Part shown: positions 26,601 through 35,636 of the stretch, piece after piece
How the letters are laid out: each line of letters opens with the position of its first letter
Numbering within the stretch: the stretch's first letter is position 1
Origin: Brevipalpus yothersi
Taxonomy: Eukaryota > Arthropoda > Arachnida > Trombidiformes > Tenuipalpidae
Assembly: GCA_003956705.1 (NCBI GenBank)
Contig: QZCP01000019.1
Location: 167,088-231,087 of the forward strand
DNA length: 64,000 bases
Direction: 5' to 3'
Position numbers and translations under genes: made by a program
The notes under the pieces: generated by a model
What the model was told of the DNA's origin: nothing
The model's database searches: none
Seen by the model: the letters and a program-made list of their open reading frames with translations, nothing else

Positions 26601-27737
26601 AATCGTTTGCATGCACATAACTACATATTTCACGTTAATATTGTTTCACACTGTTGGGATTCAAGTACAAATAGACCAGTTTCACTGTATCAATAGTAGT
26701 ATTCAGTTATCATATATTTTTTCTTCACCATTTCTCTCGTAAATTTTTGCTGTATATCATGGTACCATGTTTTCTTTAGTTATTTTTGACCCATATGCGA
26801 GAATTGATCAATCTGGGCTCTCACACATATTCATCATCATCATAAAAATAGCAATGATCACGAAAGGGTGGTGATATAAATTGGACAAAATACCAGCGAT
26901 TCATGGGAAGTAATGAAATTTTTGGGGTAATCAAAAGAAGTCAGATCCAATAAGGATCGGAACATCGATAGAAAGGGAAGACAAAAGAGAGAGTATACAG
27001 AGAGGTATAAAATTGAATCCAATTAAATTTACCTGAAATGAAACAATTGGAGGCCAAAGTGAGTCGGTAATGGACAATGATGATACAAGAATGGTATGTA
27101 TAAATGCCATAATGAATGCAAGTGAACAGCATATTTCCAATCGAAGTGGATATATCACGTATATAGAGTAAGTGTACAGTAATAGTGTGGCTAGTCCATC
27201 ACTAGGCTGTCTGGGTGTTGAGAACATCCATAGATCACAGTAGATATGGGCTAAAAAAATAAGCCAACATATGAATGGAAAAGTTTGCCATAGACGTGAT
27301 GTGATTAGATGATTTTTACGAGAAACCCACACATATAATAGAAGTGCAACAATACCGGTTAACAATAAAATTAATAATCGAGGCCATTTGTCATTTGAAA
27401 AGTTCATTGAATAGAGCACAATTAGAAGAGCATTTATGATTAACAGTATGTTCAATAGTGTTGCAAAATCAGCTCTTTTTTCGTTTGAATAATATTCACG
27501 ATACAAGCCTTCCGCATCTTGATCGGCAAATGCAAATTGTAAACATTGAGGCAAAAATCGTTGCAGGCCACTTTGATCAATGCTTAGATCAGTTTCACGT
27601 TTCAATAATAGTGATGAACAATTACGAATTTCACGTCTCAATCGTCGTCCAGTTAAACTGTGACGATCCAATTGACCATTTGGTTTAAGAAGATCTTTAT
27701 ATTCACCAGCTTCCGGATTATCTGGTTGCTTTTTCAT
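903..27737 (-). CDS. Transmembrane adenylyl cyclase, AC3-like (6 exons)
   Basis: This gene makes cAMP from ATP at the plasma membrane, normally under G-protein control. Exons in transcript order are 27033-27737, 7163-7969, 3024-3560, 1326-2244, 1118-1242 and 903-1016. All junctions are GT-AG and the phases agree, giving 1068 aa, the usual size of the family. The order is cytosolic N-terminus, membrane block 1, C1 cyclase domain, linker and membrane block 2, C2 cyclase domain. C1 has both metal-binding Asp (LFADIVGFT, about residue 330; LGDCYYC, about 374). C2 has the Lys of KIKTIG (about 934), the Asn and Arg of WGNTVNVASR (about 1016 and 1020) and the Lys of KGKGKLMTYYL, so both halves look catalytically complete. 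C2 wording such as FYTEES, ECLRFLNE and ARKPHFD resembles animal AC3 more than AC5/6 or AC8; the subtype is a judgement. A small extra exon in the large introns cannot be excluded. Confidence 0.9.
2522..2842 (+). CDS. Small Gly/Ala/Ser-rich protein nested in a cyclase intron
   Basis: This is a 106-residue frame starting at ATG 2522, on the strand opposite the cyclase and wholly inside its intron 2245-3023. The protein starts MGNDQSAN, which fits the N-myristoylation pattern (Gly2, Ser6) and supports this start. It then has a Gly tract, Trp-containing acidic segments (DDWSVDR, GGGWDSLPE, DPWAED) and a Pro-rich end. No known domain is recognised. AATAAA follows the stop by 38 nt (2880-2885), as expected of a real 3' end. 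It could instead be the last exon of a longer transcript. Expression is unproven. Confidence 0.45.
   Translation: MGNDQSANPEAPKTGGASSDDWSVDRIPGEEIGGGGGGASGGSDGGGWDSLPEASPSAGSLGAGAATGNANTADPPQWKEYTADPWAEDGASANGSPGAQTPPPAS
2880..2885 (+). promoter_or_regulatory. poly(A) signal of the nested Gly-rich gene
   Basis: AATAAA lies 38 nt after the stop at 2842, on the coding strand of the nested frame. This is a main reason for believing that frame. Confidence 0.4.
3024..3560 (-). CDS. Adenylyl cyclase exon 3: C1b linker and start of membrane block 2
   Basis: This exon is 179 codons, phase 0 at both ends (acceptor CCCCAG, donor GTAAGT). The first ~90 residues are polar (NGGEVNTSGDEENQRES and onward) and form the C1b linker. 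Three hydrophobic segments of membrane block 2 follow. Confidence 0.85.
5021..5068. repeat. (GA)n microsatellite
   Basis: About 24 uninterrupted GA units on the plus strand, which read as (CU)n in the cyclase pre-mRNA. Confidence 0.97.
6017..6110. repeat. (GA)n microsatellite, the longest fully sequenced one
   Basis: About 46 GA units without interruption, preceded by a short (CA)n. It lies in cyclase intron 2. Confidence 0.97.
7163..7969 (-). CDS. Adenylyl cyclase exon 2: C1 catalytic domain
   Basis: This exon is 269 codons in phase 0, with acceptor TATATCCAG and donor GTAAGT. It starts in a last hydrophobic helix, continues through a coiled segment (EEESAEQERLLLSVLPKHV, the signalling-helix region) and contains the whole C1 domain. 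Both catalytic Asp residues, VGVHTGGVLAGVLG and GRVHIS are present. Confidence 0.92.
9314..9365. repeat. (GA)n microsatellite
   Basis: About 25 GA units in cyclase intron 1; (CU)n in the pre-mRNA. Confidence 0.96.
9734..9760. repeat. (CT)n microsatellite, opposite orientation
   Basis: About 13 CT units only 370 bp from the 9314 GA tract. The two are an inverted pair that could base-pair in the transcript. Confidence 0.93.
12710..12732. repeat. (CT)n microsatellite
   Basis: About 11 CT units, followed by an imperfect pyrimidine tract to about 12770. Confidence 0.85.
15271..15317. repeat. (GA)n microsatellite
   Basis: About 23 AG units in cyclase intron 1. Confidence 0.96.
18142..18187. repeat. 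(GA)n microsatellite
   Basis: About 23 GA units in cyclase intron 1; a shorter impure GA tract follows at about 18327-18350. Confidence 0.95.
20601..20670. repeat. (GA)n microsatellite with two early interruptions
   Basis: GA repeat broken by AAAG near its left end, then about 25 pure units. Confidence 0.95.
21532..21567. repeat. (GA)n microsatellite
   Basis: About 18 GA units in cyclase intron 1. Confidence 0.95.
23245..23270. repeat. (CT)n microsatellite
   Basis: About 13 CT units, followed by impure pyrimidine sequence to about 23300. Confidence 0.92.
23571..23643. repeat. (CT)n microsatellite, long
   Basis: About 36 CT units, in the orientation opposite to most long GA tracts of this intron. 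Confidence 0.96.
27033..27737 (-). CDS. Adenylyl cyclase exon 1: N-terminus and membrane block 1
   Basis: Begins with ATG at 27737 and codes 235 residues, ending in phase 0 at a GTAAAT donor. The N-terminal ~60 residues are polar and basic. A FLPQCL...FADQDAEGLYREYY segment matches the pre-membrane region of AC3-type cyclases. Several hydrophobic segments follow, the first half of the usual 6+6 topology. Confidence 0.88.
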
Positions 27738-29626
27738 GTTTGCAATTTTTTCACTTTATTACTCTTTTTTTATCTCTCTACTCTTTCTTCTTGATCGATA
27801 AATGGAATAAATTTTCGTGTAAATACATACATACATATATGTGTGTATATTGTGGAGCGAGAGAATGATTGATAAATGGCAATGGCAGATGCTCAATCAA
27901 TATGTATATATATACACACACACAGACACGATGGTAAAGATCAAAAGTCGATCTTACTTGTCAACATGATGATACATGTTGGAATAGCTGGGAATCACTA
28001 TGGTATTGGTTGATAGTTCATGTATATGGTGTGGATGTGTTGATGTTTTGGCCGTGATCGGCACATGTGACCAGGCGTGAAGATGCACCTACAGACACAT
28101 AACCAAGTCGATGGTGATGATGATATACACAGAAGGAAGTGATTCTGATTTTCAAGTATTTGCAAGGTTGCAACAAAAAATGTGAGAAGAAAAAAAAGGT
28201 AGAAATAATATACACACAAACACACACACAAAAATCAATATGTATAAAATATAAATTGCAAATAAACTTTTCTCTTTGGATCACTGCTATTGATGACTTG
28301 GTCGTACTAATTATTGCTCTCTATCTCTCTATCTCCCGGGTTTTTTATCCACTAGCTGAATTGCAAATTATTAACATAGTTGTCGATAATCATCTTACTC
28401 AAAATGATCGGCTTAAATGTTACTGTTGTCGATGTTGTTGATGTTACTGATAATGTTGATGATGTTTCTACTGGTGTCGGTGGCCAATCGTGATGCTGTG
28501 TGTCGAATGAGGTGAATGATGATGTATGTGGATGGCCAAAAAGTGTTTCACAATAGTGTATCAAATAATATTGTGAATACATTGGATAAATGAATAATGG
28601 GAAAACACAAAAAAAATTTAAATCGAATGTATACACATGATGATAATAATGTTGATGGCTCTTGTTAGATCATGAGATCATGTTGAGCAGCCACAAGTTT
28701 TTAAATGTTGTTTGTTTTCATTTTCACTGGCTCCAACATCTGAGCTCTCTCTCTTCTCAACTTTTCTCTCTCTTTTTTGATAGCGAAAACTTATTAGATG
28801 CTTGCCGCCATCTTCTGCCACCGTTAACCATCCGATTTGGGCAATAAATTGCGCCAAAAAAAAAGAATCTAACTGTTAATCGATGGCCATGGCTATTGGT
28901 CAGGAAAGTCGTTGATAAGAATACTGATGAACTGGGAGGATAGGATTGATCGGCTTAGGAATGGTAGCTCGATATGTGGGTGGCTGAGGTGGTTCGATTT
29001 GTTTGTTTGTAAATCAAGTGATGGACGAAAGGATAGCTTTAGCGAAAATTGATTCTGAACGTTCGATTCGATTAACGTTATGGAAAATTTAACAGGATGA
29101 GAAGTGAATTGAATAGGGGAAATTCGAATTAAATGATTCTTCTTGGCCTACCCAAATGAGTTAAAACTTGATAAGACTGTATCATAGTTTTCAGCTGTTT
29201 CTGGTGCTGAGAATTGGAAGTTCCCTCAAGATATTTGCCAAATTGCATGTTCATGCATATACTCTGCAAGTGCACCGATTGGAATCAGTTCAAAAAAACG
29301 AAATTTTTTGTTTACATAGTAAAATCTCATGAATGAAACAATACAAGTAGAGTTTGCTTCCTTTACACTTGAAACAATAGATCAATCTTCTTGGTGTTAT
29401 AGATGAATGCAATTCGAGAGAAAGAAAACTCCATCTTTACACCACTCTTGTTCCGAACAATATTGGCTGATGGATGTGAAAGAAAAAATTATCAGATTGG
29501 AGGAGTAAAAACTTCCTCATTTACTTGAAATTTATTGATTGTCAAAAACTAATCATCTAATGAGTGTCTCGCAAACAATCGATGAATTTCATAAAAAATG
29601 AAGGTTATTAAGAGAAAATTTTGCCT

Positions 29627-29628
<2 letters not shown>
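27738..29628. other. 5' flank of the cyclase gene, no gene seen
   Basis: This is 1.9 kb of AT-rich DNA between the cyclase start codon and a long GA tract. It should hold the cyclase 5' UTR and promoter and possibly a noncoding first exon. No TATA box or start site can be assigned with confidence. Several short frames occur, none with a domain. Confidence 0.5.
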
Positions 29629-29702
<74 letters not shown>

Positions 29703-30100
29703 NNNNNNNNNNNNNNNNNNNNNNNNNNNNNNNNNNNNNNNNNNNNNNNNNNNNNNNNNNNNNNNNNNNNNNNNNNNNNNNNNNNNNNNNNNNNNNNNNN
29801 NNNNNNNNNNNNNNNNNNNNNNNNNNNNNNNNNNNNNNNNNNNNNNNNNNNNNNNNNNNNNNNNNNNNNNNNNNNNNNNNNNNNNNNNNNNNNNNNNNNN
29901 NNNNNNNNNNNNNNNNNNNNNNNNNNNNNNNNNNNNNNNNNNNNNNNNNNNNNNNNNNNNNNNNNNNNNNNNNNNNNNNNNNNNNNNNNNNNNNNNNNNN
30001 NNNNNNNNNNNNNNNNNNNNNNNNNNNNNNNNNNNNNNNNNNNNNNNNNNNNNNNNNNNNNNNNNNNNNNNNNNNNNNNNNNNNNNNNNNNNNNNNNNNN

Positions 30101-30153
<53 letters not shown>
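29629..30153. repeat. (GA)n microsatellite interrupted by an assembly gap
   Basis: GA units run from 29629 to 29702 and again from 30101 to 30153, with N in between (29703-30100). Both sides are the same repeat in the same phase of orientation, so the gap is most simply a longer GA array the assembler could not cross. Its true length is unknown. Confidence 0.9.
29703..30100. other. Assembly gap (398 N)
   Basis: A run of N. No sequence is available, and frames that read through it are meaningless. Confidence 0.99.
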
Positions 30154-30154
<1 letters not shown>

Positions 30155-32730
30155 AAACATCCGACTAGATTCTAAGTTATTACAATATAACGGTATCTTC
30201 TCATGAAAAGTTAGCGACAAAGCTTATTGAAGACTGACAAATGTATGACAAATTGACTTTTAACGAGCCCATTTTGTGTCACTATTGTTGCAAAATTTTT
30301 GCTCACAATTACTCTTTCTCACACGATCCTTATTAGTCTGTTAAAATTCATGTTTTGTCATCGCAAATTTTCTCAACGTGATCAACGCAACTTCGACTAA
30401 ATTCTTCAAAGTGCCTAATACCGATGGTATCCAAAGTATACATTTATATACACACTTATTTGTATGTATTATCAAACTTTGCAACATCCTCCTCTCCATT
30501 ATTTGAGAAAAAATATATCAATCGCTCGACTGAATCCATGATCCAGATGTAACGCGTTAGTTCTATTTGCTAGAACAATTAACAATTGAATTCTTGGTAG
30601 GAAATTTTTGTGATCCATAAGTCTCCATAGAAAACCAATCAAATTTTTCCATAGATTAACACATGAAATACTGAGAATCATCCATGCTTATCTAGATTTG
30701 TGATTCATAAAACTATGAAAAACGATACTTTACCACTTTCATTATCAAGACAATCCATTCATCAAGATGAAGCAGCTCTGGAAAAACTGTCAGCACTTTA
30801 TGGTGCGTCTGAATTTTTCGATCGAAAGATGAAAGTTGTGCTATTTTCATTGGATTTATGAATCTCTCGAATGATGCGAATTCATCAAATATCTTGTATA
30901 AGCATCGGACAATTAATGAATTTCAAATGACAGTCATTTGACTGATCTACCTCTCATAATGATCGATTTACTATCAGAACAGTTCAGCTTCGCCGGTAAA
31001 TGTTGTCCTTTGAATTCATGGACTTTCGTGTTTCTAATCTGATAGAGAGATTAATTAGTTTGTTTCAATGATTTCAAAGGAAATTAATTTATCTTCTGCA
31101 TCACCCAACTTCTCATGATCACAAACTCCAGTGCATAGTTAACTAGTTGAAAATGAATACAATTAATCGATAGTGTATGGTAATCTTCAATTCGATACGA
31201 TTCATAAACTTGGTGACCCTGACTGATTGATTAAATGATCCTATGCTGTGGCCATTGAATATTTTCGTAAATCTGAATGGAGAAGGGAGAAAGATGTATC
31301 ATTTCTAATATTTGTCGTCACACTGACAATGAAATTGAAATCGATCTCTCAATATCATGGTCAAAGTATTGTGATTGTATTAGATACTGATGCATTTGGA
31401 TAACCCTGTTACAATGATGGAAAAATTTTCAAAAGTCATTTCCACTCATGAAAAAGATCGGCACTATCAGGATTGAAATTGATATCAGTGGAGAGAATAG
31501 CATCTTGGAGAAAATCAATCATACAGAAAGATGAAAATGAAATTCATTGATCAGCTTTAACTGTGAGAATACAGTGAAGCAATCGACCAAGAGTGGTACT
31601 TTTGTAAACCTATTCTCAATCCAATTGCACAAATAATTCGTCAATATAAATGTTCATCTCATCTATCAATCATTTTTTAGCATGATGAATTCCAGGAGAA
31701 ATCAAAAAGAGAATTATCACTTTTTCGATCTTTTCTCCTTTGAAAACTTTCCCTGAATCAGAACAACGAATCTTTTCATAACCGATCACAATTAATGACA
31801 ATGAATTGAGCAAACGTTATTCTAAGAGAAGTTCCTTTATGGATATCTTTCAGCTTATGAAGAATACATAGATGCATTAAAAGGGTGAAAAATTATCAGT
31901 TTTTGATTTTATTTTAATTATTTTAAAAGAATTATTTTCTCAGATGATTTTTTTCAATTGAAATCATTGCTTATGAATTTTAAGTCCTTAAGTACTAAAT
32001 TTTTGGATCATTTCTCCTCCAATTTTGAAAAATTATTTATTTTACTAACAAGACACTAAGACCTTTAGCTCTTTCTAGCTCTCTGATATACAGTGGATGC
32101 TGGAGACACAATGTCGATGATATGCCTCAAGAAGATACCCGATCAAGTGACATACATATTCCAGATAGTCTCTACTTATCTGCTCCCCCTTATTCCCTAC
32201 TGTTTCATATTCTTATCGAGGAAATATATATAATATATATATTTAAATATATACATATAGCTCATTTAGAAGAGAGATACACTCAGCTTGCACATCAATT
32301 CTATGCATAAAATTAGCCAAATCATCGAAAACTCAGCTATTTTGGATCACTTTACACTTTACTGTACTTTAGAGGCACCGATTTCAGACTATATTCTAAA
32401 AAATACACGTTTGGAAGGCATGCATGACTCGGTGGTATAGACAAATTTCAAGGTTCACCAAAACGAGGACTCAAATCGGTTCAGGAAAACTTCACCGATA
32501 TGATGTGAATCAAGGACCGCTAGATGCATTAGTCTTCAGCTGAAAGAATTTAAATGGTGAAAATGTGCCATCAAACCATTTACCCACTTTAACGGCAATC
32601 TCTCCTCAAAACTCGAATTTTTCACCAATAAATTGCACAGAATACTTTGTAAAGATAGAAAATTAACTCTAATACCTGAAAAATTAAATTGTAAAGCTGA
32701 AAAATTTAAGCAATATAACTAGAAAAAAGT
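30154..32730. other. Intergenic region with possible decayed coding fragments
   Basis: This is 2.6 kb of AT-rich DNA without a supported gene. A 48-codon frame at 30715-30861 (+) and a shorter one from 30958 read like protein (for example QDEAALEKLSALYGASEFF and LSEQFSFAGKCCPLN), but no family is recognised and stops follow each. They may be relics of an old gene or chance. The rest shows nothing. Confidence 0.35.
32723..32728 (-). terminator. RNA polymerase III terminator of the 5S gene
   Basis: TTTTTT on the minus strand begins two nucleotides after the 5S 3' end. This is where polymerase III would stop and argues against a 5S-derived retroposon. Confidence 0.8.
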
Positions 32731-32848
32731 GTCTACAACACCGGGGGTTCCCAAGTGGTCTCCCTCCCAAGTACTAACCCGGCCCAACGTTGCTTATCTT
32801 CAGAGATCGGACGGGATCTGGAGTTCTCAACGTGGTATGGTCGTAGAC
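32731..32848 (-). rRNA. 5S ribosomal RNA gene
   Basis: The minus strand gives a full-length 5S rRNA of about 118 nt, the RNA of the large ribosomal subunit made by RNA polymerase III. It starts GTCTACGACCATACCACG. Its ends can pair over nine positions (GTCTACGAC with GTTGTAGAC, two G-U/A-U type pairs included) to make helix I. The conserved GTCCGATCTCTGAAG, AAGCAACGTTGGGCC (internal box A region), GGGTTAGTACTTGG and TTGGGAACCCC segments are all present, so the internal promoter is intact. A run of six T follows on the transcribed strand. Only one copy is visible, not the tandem array typical of 5S genes, so it may be a dispersed gene. Confidence 0.93.
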
Positions 32849-33028
32849 AAATTCAGGACTTTCTAATTTGCACCATATTCGAAAGTTTCTAATTTGCATC
32901 ATATTCCAATGAAATTGAATTCAATCTATCAAGTCGAATGTTTTGATGAAATTTCATCAAAAAATTGAGAATCCCGAGCTCAATAGATTTTGCTACAAGC
33001 AAATAGAATCATGCCATGCAGTGAAACA

Positions 33029-33121
33029 GTGCGTGTTTGTCGAACATGAAACGAGTTAGCTATTCGAAGGCTTAAAATGTTCCTTGAGAATCGATAGTTG
33101 GAGAGATTGATGAGCAATGGT
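33029..33121 (+). repeat. Direct repeat, left copy, flanking the F-box locus
   Basis: About 93 bp with a second copy at 35248-35338 in the same orientation. Shared blocks include AGTTAGCTATTCGAAGGCTT and GATTGATGAGCAATGG, with scattered substitutions. The copies are 2.2 kb apart and bracket the F-box-related frame. Confidence 0.85.
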
Positions 33122-33471
33122 AGTCTCCGATAATCTGGAGCTTATTGAATGGGTCAGATATCCATTTTAGCATCTTCTATTTGCTTGGTGATACATTTTT
33201 CATGCTATGTATATTAAGAAATGATTTTCTGATGGAGGATATTTTTCATCAATTGATTCACTCGAATTGACGCTGTTGTTGCGATTGTTCTTATGGAAAC
33301 CAGCACATCACGTGTTTGTTTTGGGTTTCAATGTTTATATTTTTGTGGGTGGAAGTTTCACTGTTTACAGAGATTTCGTTCTGTAAATCGATTGGAGGAA
33401 ACTACACCCATTTCCTATTCATTCCGTTCGATTCATTCCATCTTGTCATCACGTCATAGCGAGTGGGAAAA

Positions 33472-33610
33472 ATGGATGCTTTGATGCAGCCACTCATCAT
33501 TGATAAAGTATTCGGATTCTTGAGTATTTTTGATGTTCATCGGTGCCAATACGTTTGCCGAGTATGGCGGTTATGAGCTATCTGGTCGTCCTGATTATAT
33601 ATCCTTATGA
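33472..33610 (+). pseudogene. Broken F-box N-terminus
   Basis: From ATG 33472 the frame reads an F-box-like segment: PLIIDKVFGFLSIFDVHRCQ and YVCRVWR match the helix pattern and the closing VCRxW of F-box domains, which bind Skp1 in SCF ubiquitin ligases. The frame stops at 33574-33576. In the frame of the downstream protein the sequence continues as ELSGRPDYISL, a TGA stop at 33608-33610, then TNFPLVTKDDDAQRQWLEIM. One frameshift and one nonsense codon therefore separate the F-box from the rest. A short intron (donor GTATGG at 33562, acceptor CTCAG at 33649) would remove both in frame, but its acceptor has no pyrimidine tract. Confidence 0.55.
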
Positions 33611-33667
33611 ACAAACTTTCCTCTAGTAACTAAAGATGATGATGCTCAGAGACAATGGCTGGAGATA

Positions 33668-35098
33668 ATGAGTGAAAATCATAGAATGAATATGGAGAGA
33701 GTCCCTGAAGATGAGCTCGGATACCACCTCTACCATTGGTACTTGTGTAGGGGACCTTTTTCAGATCTACTACCAATGTCCAAGGTTGACCAGACTATTC
33801 GAGGTTTCTTGACAAACGGAGCAAGGTGTAGCCCAGGTTTCTCCTTTCTGCAAAACCAAGACGGATTTGAAAGCAATGTCATGAGTGGCATCACTTTCAA
33901 TCATCCTACTGTGCTAACCAAGATACGTCGAAATGATGTTATCGATACTTTTTTGATCAATGAAATCGATAGCAAAATCCAACCCCTTGAAATCTCTTAC
34001 AAGAAGAGATTTCCAAAATTGCTTCCCGATTCAGATATTTCCCGATTCTCCTTATATTTTGAAGGGTTCCACATTAATCGCTACATACCAGGAGTGAAGA
34101 TAATAATCACTGATTGGTCAGATTGTGGGAGTGCAAGACCAGATATGAACGACCCAAAGTTTCCAATCCAATCTATGTTATGTATAGCTACTTCGATTCA
34201 TGAATGTGCTGCTGAGATAGAGGAAATCGAAAAGTTGCTAAGAAAATCTTTAGCCAAACCGAACTTTTCTGGAGGCACACTCAGAGCAGTCCATAGCTTC
34301 ATAGAGGACTACTCAGATGAGGAGCGTGTCTATAATGAACCAGATGAGGAACCTCCAAGGAGCAGAATCGAGTCAATGATTTCCTATTTTGATCATAAGA
34401 CCAAGGAACCAAAAGAATCTTCGATCATCACAATAGCTTTCGCAGGTGAAGAAGTCAAATCAGCGGTTGATGACATCCTCTTCGAATCAAACGTTGAAGA
34501 GGAGCTCGAAGAATTCAAACGTTCTCTTGATTTTTCAACTGATGATGGTCGAGTAGTGGGATTCATTTTAAATCCCAACCCATGGTACCCTATTCCTTTT
34601 GGAGGTTTCCACCCGAGTCCTCCATCAGAGGTCTATTCGAAGATAAGAACCCTATTCCCATCTATTAAGACCTCAACAATTGCTCTTAATTGGGACCTCA
34701 ATGTCCCGTCTTCAAAGAATAGGATCGTGCCAAAGATTTCCTACGTTGATCACAAGACCAAGGAACCAAAAGAATCTTCGATCATCACAATAGCTTTCGC
34801 AGGTGAAGAAGTCAAATCAGCGGTTCATGACATCCTCTCCGAATCAAACGTTGAAGAGGAGCTCGAAGAATTCAAACGTACTCTTGATTTTCCAGCTGAT
34901 GATGGTCGAGTAGTTGGATTCATTTTAGAGCGATGGAACCCTGATCCTTGTGGATGTTGTCCTGAGAGTGATTCATACAAGATTTGTTCGAAAATTAGAG
35001 CCCTTTTCCCATCTATTAAGACCTTAAGAATTGCTTTTAATAGGCGCCTTAATGCCTCGTCTAAAGTTCTGGCCACTCTTCATTTGATTAGAGTTTAG
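33668..35098 (+). CDS. Hypothetical protein with a 119-aa internal duplication (F-box family remnant)
   Basis: A 476-residue frame with ATG at 33668. Upstream sequence in the same frame (about 33611-33667) also looks coding, so this ATG may not be the native start; the F-box at 33472 probably belonged to the same gene. The C-terminal half is a tandem duplication with a period of exactly 357 bp. Both units contain DHKTKEPKESSIITIAFAGE, EEVKSAV and SNVEEELEEFKR in nearly identical form and then diverge before a shared LFPSIKT segment. No catalytic motif, signal peptide or membrane helix is visible. A substrate-binding role, as in the C-terminal part of F-box proteins, is inference. Whether it is expressed or a decaying copy is open. 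Confidence 0.6.
   Translation: MSENHRMNMERVPEDELGYHLYHWYLCRGPFSDLLPMSKVDQTIRGFLTNGARCSPGFSFLQNQDGFESNVMSGITFNHPTVLTKIRRNDVIDTFLINEIDSKIQPLEISYKKRFPKLLPDSDISRFSLYFEGFHINRYIPGVKIIITDWSDCGSARPDMNDPKFPIQSMLCIATSIHECAAEIEEIEKLLRKSLAKPNFSGGTLRAVHSFIEDYSDEERVYNEPDEEPPRSRIESMISYFDHKTKEPKESSIITIAFAGEEVKSAVDDILFESNVEEELEEFKRSLDFSTDDGRVVGFILNPNPWYPIPFGGFHPSPPSEVYSKIRTLFPSIKTSTIALNWDLNVPSSKNRIVPKISYVDHKTKEPKESSIITIAFAGEEVKSAVHDILSESNVEEELEEFKRTLDFPADDGRVVGFILERWNPDPCGCCPESDSYKICSKIRALFPSIKTLRIAFNRRLNASSKVLATLHLIRV
34379..35092 (+). repeat. In-frame tandem duplication, two units of 357 bp
   Basis: Units are about 34379-34735 and 34736-35092. The first ~180 bp of each differ at only a handful of bases, while the second parts differ more, including short length differences that cancel out. 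Confidence 0.9.
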
Positions 35099-35247
35099 TT
35101 TTCATCAGTCCATCAACTCTCACTGTAATGAAAATTTTACCATTGAATAAATTGAACGGTTACCAAGAAACTTAAATTCATCATCCCTTAACTAACAAAA
35201 AATGGTGGATCGAGCCTATTAAAACTACTTTTCCTTTCTGGTGGAAG

Positions 35248-35338
35248 GTGAGAGTTTGTCGAACTTGAAGCGAGTTAGCTATTCGAAGGCTTGTAATGTT
35301 TCTGCGAATCGATAGTTGAACAGATTGATGAGCAATGG
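35248..35338 (+). repeat. Direct repeat, right copy
   Basis: Partner of 33029-33121, same orientation. Together they suggest that the F-box unit was once part of a tandem array or was placed here by unequal exchange. Confidence 0.85.
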
Positions 35339-35636
35339 CAGCCAGAAAAGATCAAAACCGCAGTAGTCTTCTTCACGGAGAAGATGGAGAAAAATCTCAA
35401 ATCATATTTATTAGCTCAAATTCTCGTGAAAAACAAATAATAGATGGGTCTTCAATCTAGAAAGACCACTATTCAAATTTCAGCAGATTTCTTCAAAACA
35501 GTAACGCTTGAAAAAAAAACAATAAAGCTCACGATATGAGCTGTATAATCAAAAAAAGTTCTTATTAGAGAATGGTTTACAAAAATCAGCAATTAAACAA
35601 CTTGCAAGCTCTTTGAGAGAGTGTGTATAATCATGA

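Larger units (their letters stand above)
7970..27032. other. Cyclase intron 1 (19.1 kb), no convincing gene
   Basis: This single intron separates the N-terminal membrane exon from the C1 exon. It is AT-rich and carries at least ten GA or CT microsatellites, short (GT)n runs near 23381 and 25860, and GAA runs near 24207, 25508 and 26047. Open frames inside it are short or repeat-driven and have no domains. No exon with splice sites, tRNA or rRNA was found by eye. Regulatory elements are possible but cannot be named. Confidence 0.65.

Noticed and set aside
28352..28636. 94-codon minus-strand frame upstream of the cyclase
   Set aside because: No domain, no link by frame to the cyclase start, and Thr/Ser-rich because of local trinucleotide repeats.
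29549..30220. Long open frames on both strands across the N run
   Set aside because: They consist of translated N and GA repeats (SLSLS or ERERE) and have no biological meaning.
32731..32848. 5S-derived SINE instead of a 5S gene
   Set aside because: The unit ends at the mature 5S 3' end and is followed at once by a T6 terminator, with no SINE body or tail.
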